Source of the DNA: an uncultured Eubacteriales bacterium
GTDB lineage: Bacteria > Bacillota > Clostridia > Oscillospirales > CAG-272
Assembly (NCBI GenBank): GCA_934434925.1
Contig: CAKSAC010000007.1
Location: 36,560 to 100,559 of the forward strand
Length of the DNA stretch: 64,000 nucleotides
Direction of reading: 5' to 3'
Position numbers and translations under genes: made by a program
Notes under the pieces: generated by a model
The model's database searches: none
Told to the model about the DNA's origin: nothing
What the model saw: the letters and a program-made list of their open reading frames with translations, nothing else
Part shown: piece after piece, positions 50,758-60,558 of the stretch
Layout: each line of letters opens with the position of its first letter
How positions within the stretch are numbered: position 1 is the stretch's first letter

Positions 50758-53700
50758 TCAAGGATTTTCGATTGTGCCATCTTCACATTGAACTACATAA
50801 TTGTTCAGCCCTTCATCCCAATACTTGTTTTTCGAAACCTTCTGCTTCCATGCTTGTATGGTGCCCTCATACTTGATACATGAAATGTTACAGTTCCTAA
50901 ACGCCCGATCATCAATAAATGTAATAGTTCCAGGCAAAACAAGTGTTCCTTCATATCCACTGAAGGCAAGAGCGCCGATTCGAGTAATGCCTCTGTCATT
51001 TGGAACAATGCTTGATTTACAAGCAGCAAGCAATGTTGTATCTCTTATTATACAGTTCCCTTCAGAATAAAAGGTTGAATTACTTGAGGAAACTTCCAAA
51101 GAGGACAACGCTATACATCCTGTAACTATTCCGTCGCCGATTGAAGAAACATTATTTGGGATATACAATTCTTCAAGTTTGATACAATTTGCAAAAGCTC
51201 CTCCCTCAATCATTGTTAAAGACAAAGGCAATTCAAATTTAGTAATACAGGATAAGCCATTAAAGGCATAAGTGCCAATGCGTTGAACTCCTTCTGGAAT
51301 GATTGCTAGCCCGGTTTCGCTACTATTGATTCTTTCCAAAGAAATGCACTCGGTAAAAGCAGCAGACTCTATTAGGGTCACAGAATTAGGAATAATAAAA
51401 AATTTCAAATTCTTGCACTGCCAAAACGCATATTTGGAAATTGTCGTTGTTGTATTTGAAATGGAAATCGATTCGATTAAATCGCATCCCTCAAACGCAA
51501 ATGCGGGCACTATTTGCTGCTTCGTAATTACGACATGTCGGATGGATGATGGAATGTAAAACACAAGTCTATCAGTATTATTTTCATGGTATCCATTTTG
51601 AAAGACTTGATTGTCTTGATTGCTCATCACATACGAATATAAATTATCTGAATCTGCAAGGAATCCACCGAATATGTACCCAAATGTTTTCGGGTGAGAT
51701 TCATCCGCACTTTCACAGTCTCCTACAAAAGGCAAAGTTATCTTTTTTACTGAATTACACCCCTCAAATGCACCAAATGCAATTTTTGTAACATAATCCG
51801 GAACGAATATTTCTGTTACGCTCTTATCATAAATTCCAGATATTTCGCAATTTTGAGCATCAGATATAAATCGAAAATTTTTCATTTCATCTTTAACATC
51901 CCAAACAGCATAAAGGGTTATATCAGACGGTTGATTCCATGGCACCAAGCTCTTCCCTGTCTCATCCGTAAATGCGATGAATTCGTTTGTTGTACCGTTA
52001 TACCACCCTGCAAATTGGTATCCTAATTTCCCCGGAGTTGGAATTGATAATTGATATGTAGCATCGAAAGTAACTCTTATTTGTTTAGAACCATTTATAG
52101 TTCCCCCATTAGAATTTAGAGTAATAGTATATTGTCTTGCCTCCCATACAGCATAAAGGATTACCTGATCCTGACAATCCATTGTATAGTCTGCACCATC
52201 TTGGACAAGCACCGTGCCGTTCGGGGTCTTTGACCATCCCTTGAAGCTATATCCGGTCTTGGTATAACCAACTCCCGGAAGCGTAAAATTTTCATCAGAA
52301 TACTTACGCAAAGCATCCATTGAACCGGAAGTTGCTCCATTTCCGTCAAAAGTCAGTGTATTCTGATTCGGTGTCCAAATGGCATAAAGGTGATAGGTTT
52401 CCTCTACTCCCATTGTGTAAGAAGCGCCATCTTGATATTTTACGGCAGTATCGCTACTGATTGCCCAACCTGCAAATGTATATCCCACTTTTGAGAAACC
52501 ATTGCGTGTCAGCACCTGCGATTCATCCGTTGAAATCGTCTGGTTTTCCATTGTTCCAGTACCGCCGTTCGGGTGGAACACAATCGTATTGCGATTTGCC
52601 TCCCAGTTGGCAGTATATTGTCTTTCCCCGATACTTCCCTTTGAGATGGTGACAAGTTTTTGTTTGCCGTCAATTCCTGTGCCGCTCCAGCCGAGAAAAG
52701 TATATCCGGGGCGTGTAGGAATGCTCAGTGTGAAAGTCGGGGTCAGTACCGTAAAGTTTGCAGGATTGCTGGACACCTCGCCCTTATTCAACTGATAGGT
52801 TATCGAATACTTTTCCACATTCCAAACCGCATAAAGATGGTAGGTTGAAGCAGTTCCCATAGTAAATGTCGCTCCATCCTTATAAACGACATCACCATCC
52901 TGCACGGTTGCCCATCCAAGGAAGTTACATCCGGCAGCATAGAATTGATTCATGCTCAACTTGCCACTTTCACCGGTTCTCATTCCCTGATTTGCCATAG
53001 AGCCACTTCCGCCATTGGCATGGAAAATGATAGAGTTCGTGTTCGCCTCCCAGTTCGCGGTGTAAGTTCGGTCACCTACAGAACCTTGTGCAATTGTAAC
53101 GGTTTTGCTCATGCCGTTAATTCCCGTTCCACTCCAACCAAGGAATGTATAACCGGGACGCGTTGGATTCTTGAGAGTGAAAGTCGGCGTTGTTTTGAAA
53201 AATTCGCTTGGGTTCCCCGAAACTGTTCCCTGGTTCAACTGATACGAAATCGTATAGCCCTTGATTCTCCAAATAGCGTAAAGGGTATATGCTGATTCTG
53301 TTCCCATCGTATATTGAGCTTTATCTGCATACAAAACCGTGCCGGAAGGCGTGGTTGACCATCCGGCAAACACATAACCTTCATTTGTAAATGTATTTGC
53401 ATTCAATGCTACGGTATCATCCGTATCTACAGATTGATCCGGCATAATTCCCGTACCGCCATTCGCATTGAAAATAATACGATTAGAGTTGGCTTTCCAA
53501 TTTGCTGTATAGCTTCTTTCTCCAAAACTTCCGGTTTCAACCGTAACGGTCATACCGATCCCTTCAATACCCGTTCCGCTCCAACCGAGGAATGTATAAC
53601 CGGGGCGCGCTGGACTATACAAAGTAAAGGGATCGGAAAGCATATTGTAGGTCGTCGGATTTCCATCCCCGAAGCCACCATTCAAATCATAGGAAATAGA

Positions 53701-56700
53701 GTAATCCGCCAGTTCCCAAACCGCATAAAGCGTATAAGAGGCATCTGTCCCCATGGTATAACTCGCCTGATCCGCATAAGCGATGGCACCACTCGGTGTA
53801 GTCGCCCAGCCGACAAAGGCATACCCATTTTTCGTATAGGTATTCTTTGTAAGTACCCGTGTTTCGTCTGTCGCAATGTCCTGCGAAAAAGTTTCGCCAA
53901 TTCCGCCGTTCGCATCAAAATGAATGGTATTGATTTTTGCTTCCCACACAGCATATAGGATGAACGATTCCATTCCCATTTCAATCGACTGCGTATCGTT
54001 GTACATTTTCTTTCCGTCCGGAGCCGTTGCCCAACCGACAAAGGTATATCCGGCTTTTGCAAAAGTATTGGCAACCAGTTTTGCAATTTCGTCGGTATGA
54101 ATGGTTTGATCCGGCATCGAACCGATACCGCCGTTTGCGTCAAAAGACACCTTGTTGGCATTGGCTTCAAAGACGGCATAAAGAATAATCGCTTCATCCT
54201 TATCGTATTCTTTCAGCGATTTTCCTTCCGTATCTGTCAACTGTTCACCATCGGTAACTGCCGTAAACCAGCCGACAAAAGTATATCCGGCACGCACCGG
54301 AACGGGCATGGTAAAATTGCCGTCCCGAATGACCGCAACAGTTTTGGCACCGATATTTCCCGTGGATTTACCATAGTCCAGTGTCAGCTTAAACCCGATA
54401 TCCACCTTTGTATGGTCGGACATTCCCTCGCGCCATGCGCTGTCAAATGTCCCGATACCACCGTCACGCTCCTCGAACACAACGGATTCCAAACCGACAC
54501 AACCGGAAAATGCCGCACGACCAAGATATTCCACAGTGGCGGGTAGATAAACCGTTTTCAGCGAAGCGCACCCTGAAAAAGCCCCGGCTTTTACCGTGGC
54601 AAGTTGATCGGAAAGCGTCAGATCTGCCAGTGTTTTGCAGCCGTCAAAGGCATTTTCTCCGATACTCCGAATGGAAGAAAGGTCTATTGCCGAAAGATTT
54701 TCGCAGCCGTAAAAAGCTCTATCCCCGATAGAAATTACACCGGATTCCGTTTTGATACTCCCACTCATTTGGGAGACACTAAGCGTGATAATTTCCGACC
54801 GTGTTTTCGATTTGAATACAATTGTTTTCAAATTTGCGCATCCGCTGAACGCTTCCGCTTCAATTGTTGTCACAGTGGACGGAATAATCACTGTTTCAAT
54901 ATGCAAATTGTCCTTAAATGCTTTTGCTGCAATTGTGGTAAGTGCTTTTCCATTCACTGTATCCGGAAGCTCCACTACGGTGTCACAATAATATTTTCCT
55001 CCGGAAACTGTATATCCCCCTGGCGTACTCCCGTATTTCAATCCACTCTCTGTCTGCCGATAACGAATCAAGCCGAGTACACTCAGTGCTGCAACCAATA
55101 CAATTGCAGTTGCAAAAGAAGCAAAAACAATACGCCGTCTGACTTTTTTATGGTGCGCATTTTTATCTTTCTGTTTTTTTAGATAATCGCGCTGTTCCTT
55201 TGCCAGTTTGACATACCGATCCGCACTTCGGTCATCGTCTCCTGCGGCGGCAATGGCACTGGAGAACTCCGGCATATCGCCAATCAGCGTTTTCTGGTGA
55301 ATCAGATCATCGTTATTACGGCAGGAGAGTTTCGCCTGCAACAACCCCCAATATGCAGCATGACAAAGATGATCCACAGAAAGTGCCACGGCATAATATT
55401 TCTCTGCCGCCTTGAAGTCCGCACTGTTTTTGGCATTTGCGGCAAACTGCATGGTGTAGGAAAGCAGTTCCTTGTTGCGATCCTCCGGATAGTATTTGAC
55501 AATTCCGTCAAACACACCGGCAAGGCGAGCAATCGTTGCTTTATCGGTCACCCCCTTGGAGCGCTCATTGATAGCAGAAAGCACAAAGCCCAGATACTTA
55601 CACCGATTTTCTTCATCCGGGCAATACCGAAGCAGCGTTTCAAAGGATTTGAAATCCTCAAATTGATCCACGGTTCCGGAAAGTTCCTGTTCCGATTTTG
55701 CACCACAGTGGCACAGAATCCGCCCGAACATAGCTTCACAATTGCCCTCTTCAATGTCAAGCACTTGCTTGTAGTATTTCTCGGCAAGAGAAAATTCTCC
55801 TGCCGCTTGCATGGAGGTTGCATATTCCATCCGAAGGGCGATATGCTGATCCACATCGGCGCTGTCAATACAAGCAAGGATAGAATCAAACAATTTAGAA
55901 CGCTTTTTACAGTCAGAAAGCCCTGCAAGACTTGCCATCGTAGTGCGAATCAAATCCTGTCGTCCGGCAAACTCGTACTTCGTTACAAAGTCAAACCAAC
56001 GGCAAATGACATCTCCGCTCGCCTGCCGACCGATCAATCCGGAGATAATTTTCTCCATAGTCGCAAAGAAGCCGTCAACTTCATCAGCATCAAATTTGCG
56101 CAGGGCGCTGTCGAGCATCGTAAAATCCGCGAAATCATCCGCCTTTTCGATGAAATCCGCAAGACAGTTTGCCGATACCGAGAGATACATGGAAATAAGC
56201 GTCGCGTCCAGATCGCCATCATACAGCTCCACAACCTTGGCGTTATACTTTTTCGCAATGGCAAGCCGGTTGTTTTGCAAACACTCATTGACATATTCCT
56301 GCAAATACGGGATATAAGAATCCGCATCCGTATAAGTTTCAAGAAGTGCAGCGAACAGTTGCTCGGATGTATCGGGATGTTCTGCAAGGAGAGATGCCGT
56401 GTACGGTTTTAACTTGGCTTTCAGTTCCGTAACCGCATTGCTGTTATACGGTCCGATCTCGCGCAGATAAGAGATTGCATGGTCAAAATCGCCGTTTTCC
56501 GCAAAAGCCATCGTTTGTCTTGCCAATGCAGAAAGGATCTTCTCGCCGATGCTCTTATCGTTGTAAGCAATAACGGTCCTGATCTCCTCAAAATCATCTA
56601 CGGCAGACAGTTTTCCGGCAAGCTCGGTTTCGTCTTTTGCTTCGTAATGAATCAGAAGCTTTGCAAATAGTGCGCGGCTGTTATAATGATTTTTCTCGAG

Positions 56701-57870
56701 AATTTCCTCTACCGCTTTTTTCGCATTGTCAAAAAGCCCGGCAGAAAGGAAACGGAAAACCGTTTTGGTCTTGGTTTCCTCATCCGGTGTCAGTTCGGGA
56801 ACCTCGTACTGTCCGATCTCTCTGGTCGCCACGCCCGTATTGACCGCAATCGGTGCTTTTTTACCGACAGCGCCGCCTGCCTGAATGGTCTTGATCTGTG
56901 TGCCGACAGAGGTCTTCTTCCGTCCGACCGCGCCCTTGATTTCGATACGCTCCACCGCCGCTTTCGGGCGTTTTGCTATGGCGATTACCCGTGCAATCAG
57001 CGTTTCCAGATCGCCGTAAAAGGTCTTTTTCCGTGCGTCAAGGCACTGCCGTCCGGCAAAAACCTTCGGCAACTCTGCGGGGTTCATTCCGTCATAGGCA
57101 ACAATCAGGGAGCCGTCCACCTTCAAGCCTTCCCGCATCCGTTTCAGGAAGCGCGTCCACTCGTTTTTCATCCAGACCGATTCAAAGTATTCGGGCTTAC
57201 TGCCGTAAACGATCATCACCGAGGCGGTGTTCAGGGCATTATAGATGTACGGTTCGTATTTTTCGGCAACCTTATCCCGCAAAGTTTCCCGGCTGAAGAA
57301 CACACGGTAGCCCTTGCCGGAAAGATAAGTATAGAGGTTGGCGACTTCAATGCTGTCATCCGTGCGTTCAATGTTGTTTTCCTTATCGGAATCCTTGAAG
57401 CAAAGGAAGACATCATACGCCGGCTCTTTGCTTGCCTTTTCATACCATTCGATCCGGTTCTTTTCGATGATTTTCCCCTGTTCCGCATAGTACGCCCTCA
57501 CTTTGGCATCCGGCGCACAGGAAAGGGCGGCAAGGTATTCCTTGTCGTCAAGGAATGACTCCATCGTGGCGGCATAACAGGTCGGCAGCTTGCGACCGTC
57601 ATAGTCGTCCTCGTATTTGATTCCGTAGCGGGAAAGGACAAGTCCCCAATGCGCCTCGGAATTTTTCGGATACTTCTTTACAATATCCGCATAAAGCTCC
57701 TCGGCATCATCAAAACTCGCCAGCCGCAGCTTCTGCGAAGCATTATAAAGAAGCGTGACTTCCTCATTGGAAATCTCCTCTTCCTTATACGCTCCACACG
57801 CCGGGCAAACCCATCTGCCGTCTTTGTAGATTAAATTTGCGCCACATGAATTACATATGCTGGTTTGCAT
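50758..57870 (-). CDS. Giant transmembrane TIR protein with extracellular LRR and InlB-type repeats
   Basis: 2370 residues. Zinc ribbon C6, C9, C22, C25; helical TPR-like part; TIR domain about 152-295 (YDVFLCFKDSD, YIYNALNTASVMIVYG) with WMKNE placing a Glu at 237 where TIR NADases have their catalytic Glu; TPR-like helices to about 905; one transmembrane helix about 911-937 preceded by KKVRRR, so the N-terminus should be cytosolic. Outside: BspA-type LRRs (about 960-1150), eleven InlB-B/Listeria-Bacteroides repeats (about 1155-1995, each with GYTF-GW), then more BspA LRRs to the end. No sortase signal. GGAG precedes the start. It looks like a surface receptor with an inward TIR effector; that role is inference. 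Confidence 0.9.
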   Translation of the reverse strand: MQTSICNSCGANLIYKDGRWVCPACGAYKEEEISNEEVTLLYNASQKLRLASFDDAEELYADIVKKYPKNSEAHWGLVLSRYGIKYEDDYDGRKLPTCYAATMESFLDDKEYLAALSCAPDAKVRAYYAEQGKIIEKNRIEWYEKASKEPAYDVFLCFKDSDKENNIERTDDSIEVANLYTYLSGKGYRVFFSRETLRDKVAEKYEPYIYNALNTASVMIVYGSKPEYFESVWMKNEWTRFLKRMREGLKVDGSLIVAYDGMNPAELPKVFAGRQCLDARKKTFYGDLETLIARVIAIAKRPKAAVERIEIKGAVGRKKTSVGTQIKTIQAGGAVGKKAPIAVNTGVATREIGQYEVPELTPDEETKTKTVFRFLSAGLFDNAKKAVEEILEKNHYNSRALFAKLLIHYEAKDETELAGKLSAVDDFEEIRTVIAYNDKSIGEKILSALARQTMAFAENGDFDHAISYLREIGPYNSNAVTELKAKLKPYTASLLAEHPDTSEQLFAALLETYTDADSYIPYLQEYVNECLQNNRLAIAKKYNAKVVELYDGDLDATLISMYLSVSANCLADFIEKADDFADFTMLDSALRKFDADEVDGFFATMEKIISGLIGRQASGDVICRWFDFVTKYEFAGRQDLIRTTMASLAGLSDCKKRSKLFDSILACIDSADVDQHIALRMEYATSMQAAGEFSLAEKYYKQVLDIEEGNCEAMFGRILCHCGAKSEQELSGTVDQFEDFKSFETLLRYCPDEENRCKYLGFVLSAINERSKGVTDKATIARLAGVFDGIVKYYPEDRNKELLSYTMQFAANAKNSADFKAAEKYYAVALSVDHLCHAAYWGLLQAKLSCRNNDDLIHQKTLIGDMPEFSSAIAAAGDDDRSADRYVKLAKEQRDYLKKQKDKNAHHKKVRRRIVFASFATAIVLVAALSVLGLIRYRQTESGLKYGSTPGGYTVSGGKYYCDTVVELPDTVNGKALTTIAAKAFKDNLHIETVIIPSTVTTIEAEAFSGCANLKTIVFKSKTRSEIITLSVSQMSGSIKTESGVISIGDRAFYGCENLSAIDLSSIRSIGENAFDGCKTLADLTLSDQLATVKAGAFSGCASLKTVYLPATVEYLGRAAFSGCVGLESVVFEERDGGIGTFDSAWREGMSDHTKVDIGFKLTLDYGKSTGNIGAKTVAVIRDGNFTMPVPVRAGYTFVGWFTAVTDGEQLTDTEGKSLKEYDKDEAIILYAVFEANANKVSFDANGGIGSMPDQTIHTDEIAKLVANTFAKAGYTFVGWATAPDGKKMYNDTQSIEMGMESFILYAVWEAKINTIHFDANGGIGETFSQDIATDETRVLTKNTYTKNGYAFVGWATTPSGAIAYADQASYTMGTDASYTLYAVWELADYSISYDLNGGFGDGNPTTYNMLSDPFTLYSPARPGYTFLGWSGTGIEGIGMTVTVETGSFGERSYTANWKANSNRIIFNANGGTGIMPDQSVDTDDTVALNANTFTNEGYVFAGWSTTPSGTVLYADKAQYTMGTESAYTLYAIWRIKGYTISYQLNQGTVSGNPSEFFKTTPTFTLKNPTRPGYTFLGWSGTGINGMSKTVTIAQGSVGDRTYTANWEANTNSIIFHANGGSGSMANQGMRTGESGKLSMNQFYAAGCNFLGWATVQDGDVVYKDGATFTMGTASTYHLYAVWNVEKYSITYQLNKGEVSSNPANFTVLTPTFTLSIPTRPGYTFLGWSGTGIDGKQKLVTISKGSIGERQYTANWEANRNTIVFHPNGGTGTMENQTISTDESQVLTRNGFSKVGYTFAGWAISSDTAVKYQDGASYTMGVEETYHLYAIWTPNQNTLTFDGNGATSGSMDALRKYSDENFTLPGVGYTKTGYSFKGWSKTPNGTVLVQDGADYTMDCQDQVILYAVWEARQYTITLNSNGGTINGSKQIRVTFDATYQLSIPTPGKLGYQFAGWYNGTTNEFIAFTDETGKSLVPWNQPSDITLYAVWDVKDEMKNFRFISDAQNCEISGIYDKSVTEIFVPDYVTKIAFGAFEGCNSVKKITLPFVGDCESADESHPKTFGYIFGGFLADSDNLYSYVMSNQDNQVFQNGYHENNTDRLVFYIPSSIRHVVITKQQIVPAFAFEGCDLIESISISNTTTTISKYAFWQCKNLKFFIIPNSVTLIESAAFTECISLERINSSETGLAIIPEGVQRIGTYAFNGLSCITKFELPLSLTMIEGGAFANCIKLEELYIPNNVSSIGDGIVTGCIALSSLEVSSSNSTFYSEGNCIIRDTTLLAACKSSIVPNDRGITRIGALAFSGYEGTLVLPGTITFIDDRAFRNCNISCIKYEGTIQAWKQKVSKNKYWDEGLNNYVVQCEDGTIENP
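51895..54395 (-). repeat. Eleven tandem InlB-B-type coding repeats
   Basis: Within the giant gene, about 75-residue units each carry GYTFxGW and LYAVW/YTANW, alternating between a WATxP-type and a WSGTGI-type unit. DNA identity between same-type units is high, so unit number could vary by recombination. Confidence 0.85.
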
Positions 57871-57886
57871 TCTTTTACTCCAAATT

Positions 57887-58864
57887 TTAGAAGGGCTTCT
57901 TCATACTATCAATTAAGCCAATGCTGCTTTTATATCTTTCCGGATGACATTTCATGCTGTCATTTATGTCTTTATCAAAAGAAATAAGCAAATCTTCATC
58001 AGACACTCTAGAAAGCATTAGCCCATCAATTATATCGTTGATATGTATAAAGCGCCCTGATTGAATCATTTTATCTACCATATAGGGTAACCGATCCTGA
58101 GAAATCGTATCATGTTCTGAAATTCCTTTCTCAATAGCTGTAACTATATTTTCAACTTTTTCATTAAAAATGGAATTTTTTTCTTCGGCTCGCTTTATTA
58201 TTTTATTTAATTGAGAGATTGTAGAATCCTTTTTCCTTATCTTTATGCATTTATATAAATTTGCATCAAAATCATTATCATATGAGGAAAAAATAATTTT
58301 TCCTTGCGTGAGAGTTGTTTTGGCAAAAAAGTCCATCAATTTGTCTAATGAGGCATTAACTGACTTCGCTTTTTGCTTTTCGTAATAACTCGCTTCCAAT
58401 AAACCGGGAAGATAGTATTTGCATACCATTTTTGCAATGTTAATTAGTTTGATAATAATTTCATCTACATCAGTCCTTGGGGTTGATAAATCTATAGCTA
58501 AAGCAAACAGAACAATTGTTAGATACACGCATATTGCGTTTTGAACGAACGAGGATTCTACTGATGTTCTTTGTGTAACGCATATCTTAAAAGCATTTTC
58601 GGTATTCTCAACACATGGCATTTTGGAGGTATAATAGCCATCTTCAATTATCTGGATACGATTATTATCTATATAATCGTTCAATTTTTTTATTTCGTTG
58701 GGAAAAGAGTGATATTTACAAACAATCTCAGACACAGTTGCACTTAATATACAAACTTTGCCGCGATTTTCTTGAATATAGTCGCTAAGTGCTTCAATAT
58801 TTATTGACTCAGGGCAACTCATTTTTGAGGCATAATATAAAGCATTTGTGTCCAGCAAAATCAT
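57887..58864 (-). CDS. PIN-like domain protein
   Basis: 325-residue AT-rich gene. The start MILLDTNALYYASKMS is the PIN-domain opening with the first acidic metal ligand, and the C-terminal part has NDIIDGLMLSRVSDEDLLISFDKDI, matching the later PIN acidic motifs, so it may be a metal-dependent RNase. A long insert of helices and a hydrophobic segment (about residues 118-140) separates them. GGAGG lies nine bases before ATG 58864. It sits between the ESCRT-like genes and the giant TIR gene in the same direction. Confidence 0.65.
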   Translation of the reverse strand: MILLDTNALYYASKMSCPESINIEALSDYIQENRGKVCILSATVSEIVCKYHSFPNEIKKLNDYIDNNRIQIIEDGYYTSKMPCVENTENAFKICVTQRTSVESSFVQNAICVYLTIVLFALAIDLSTPRTDVDEIIIKLINIAKMVCKYYLPGLLEASYYEKQKAKSVNASLDKLMDFFAKTTLTQGKIIFSSYDNDFDANLYKCIKIRKKDSTISQLNKIIKRAEEKNSIFNEKVENIVTAIEKGISEHDTISQDRLPYMVDKMIQSGRFIHINDIIDGLMLSRVSDEDLLISFDKDINDSMKCHPERYKSSIGLIDSMKKPF

Positions 58865-58944
58865 TAGTTCATTCCTCCGAATCTGTGCCAATGAATATCT
58901 TTATAACATTGACCAAAGTATATCTTCACGGACTTCTTTTCAGA

Positions 58945-59529
58945 TCAAACCGTTCTGTTTCTCTCCGCATTGATCTCCGCCGATATATCAATATCCCCGG
59001 CGGCGGGCATTGCCGTGCCGGTAAGTTTGGCTCTTGCGGCGTCGATCATCGGGCGCACGGTGTCCAGCTCGGCGGCACTTCTTGCCTTGTTGGCGGGATT
59101 GGAAGTACGCATAGCGTTCGTCATAGCTTTATTGGATATTTTAATGTTACGCATATATTTCTGCACCTTGGCGTTGGTGCGCTGAATTTTGCGCACATCC
59201 GGCAGATGTGCCTTGTTACCCGCCATAGCGTCGAGAGCGTTCATCGCGGTTGCCATGCTGACGGCAATGGAATTCGACACATTGATAATGTCAAAGTTGG
59301 CTTTGGTCTGCATCAGACTGCTGATCACATCGTTCAGTTCCACCAGTGCATTGCAGGCGACCTCGTAAGTGCCGGTATCCCCGTTGATTTCGGCTTCGGC
59401 GGCGATGGTTGCATACTCCTCCCGCTTGGCTTTCAGCGTTTTGATCTGGTCGTTGAACACTTCCAATTGCTCGTCGCGCTCCATCTGCGCCATGATCTCT
59501 TTTTCCTGTTTCGTCTTGAAGAATGCCAT
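58945..59529 (-). CDS. Small helical protein resembling ESCRT-III (CHMP2/Vps2 class)
   Basis: 194 residues, nearly all helix. A charged N-terminal hairpin (IKTLKAKREEYATIAAEAE) is followed by VSMATAMNALDAMAGNKAHL and PDVRKIQRTNAKV, which recall the A-M-KAM-x-LP-x-IQKI segment of CHMP2/Vps2, then a short linker and a C-terminal tail. PspA/Vipp1 relatives are the bacterial members of this superfamily. AAGGAGG lies nine bases before ATG, inside the preceding gene. A Vps4-type ATPase in the same cluster supports the reading; the family call is my pattern match. Confidence 0.7.
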   Translation of the reverse strand: MAFFKTKQEKEIMAQMERDEQLEVFNDQIKTLKAKREEYATIAAEAEINGDTGTYEVACNALVELNDVISSLMQTKANFDIINVSNSIAVSMATAMNALDAMAGNKAHLPDVRKIQRTNAKVQKYMRNIKISNKAMTNAMRTSNPANKARSAAELDTVRPMIDAARAKLTGTAMPAAGDIDISAEINAERNRTV

Positions 59530-59530
59530 A

Positions 59531-60547
59531 TCAGTTTTCCTCCTTATGAGCGGTTGCGGCTCCCGCCGTCATCGTTTCACGCTCCAAATTTTCCAGATTC
59601 TCTGTATTTGCCGCCTTTTCGCGGGCTTTGCGCATCAGTTCCGCTTTGTATGCCATCGCGCTGTCGGTCACGGAAGTCTCGCCCGTATTCAGTCCGAACA
59701 CCTTTTCGTCCATGCTTCTGACCTTGGCGGAAATCTCCTTGATGTCCTTTTCCATCACTTTCAGAATTCCGATTGCCTTATCCGGCTCGGATACCACGGC
59801 ACGGAGCTTGCCGAGGTTCAGAAGCACCTTTGCCTTGGCGGTCTCCTCCATGCTGAACTGCCCTGCGGCAAGGATCTCGCTTGCATTGGCATAGATAATA
59901 TCCAGAACGCCGAAACAGGCGGAATAATTGGAGCGGCGGACATTCAGCATATCCAGCTTGCTCTTGAGCGCGGAGATTTTACGGAACAGTTCATTGATGA
60001 CGCGCTCATTGTCCTCGGCGATCATCTTGTTTTCAAGTTCCGCAAGGTCACGCTCCAGCCCTGTAATTTCGCCCTCCAGCCGTTTTTCCTGCTCGGTGAA
60101 GGTATCCTTGATGGATTTCAATTCGTCGAGTTTCGCATACAGACGGCGTTTCGACCACGACAGTTTCTTTGCCTTGATCTCCGCCTCATCCAGCGCGTCA
60201 ATCTCTCCGTTGGCGATAGAGGTAAAGGAGTCGAGGTAATATTGCAGGTCGTCTGCGGCTTCGGTCACATGGGAGAGCAATTCGTCGTCGAGTGCCTTGC
60301 GCAGAGCGGTCAGGCTGCCCATCACCCGATCGGAAACAAGAGCGAGGTCTTCTTCTCCCGTGAAGATCAGGTTTTCAAGATTTTCGTAAGAGAGCTTCAA
60401 TGTATCGTAGACATCCCGAACACCCTCACGGTCGAGACGACGGTCATATTTGCCCTTTTCGATGCGGTAAAGCAGCCCCTTCATCTCGCTGCACAGTTCT
60501 TCTTTCACCGCATTGTTGTTCTTTACGGACGGGGTATATTTTTTCAT
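59531..60547 (-). CDS. Coiled-coil protein, possible second ESCRT-III/PspA-like subunit
   Basis: 338-residue helical protein, one base upstream of the CHMP2-like gene. The central part (SKRRLYAKLDELKSIKDTF, GLERDLAELENKMI, ISALKSKLDMLNVRRSN) forms a long basic-acidic helical hairpin, then AKVLLNLGKLRAVV and further short helices, a layout like PspA/Snf7 proteins. No transmembrane helix. GGAGTGAG lies before ATG 60547. It could equally be an unrelated coiled-coil scaffold. Confidence 0.65.
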   Translation of the reverse strand: MKKYTPSVKNNNAVKEELCSEMKGLLYRIEKGKYDRRLDREGVRDVYDTLKLSYENLENLIFTGEEDLALVSDRVMGSLTALRKALDDELLSHVTEAADDLQYYLDSFTSIANGEIDALDEAEIKAKKLSWSKRRLYAKLDELKSIKDTFTEQEKRLEGEITGLERDLAELENKMIAEDNERVINELFRKISALKSKLDMLNVRRSNYSACFGVLDIIYANASEILAAGQFSMEETAKAKVLLNLGKLRAVVSEPDKAIGILKVMEKDIKEISAKVRSMDEKVFGLNTGETSVTDSAMAYKAELMRKAREKAANTENLENLERETMTAGAATAHKEEN

Positions 60548-60558
60548 GGTCTCACTCC

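Noticed and set aside
51895..54395. Regularly spaced repeats that at first look suggest a CRISPR array
   Set aside because: Units are about 225 bases, coding, and translate to InlB-type protein repeats; no short palindromic repeats with unique spacers.
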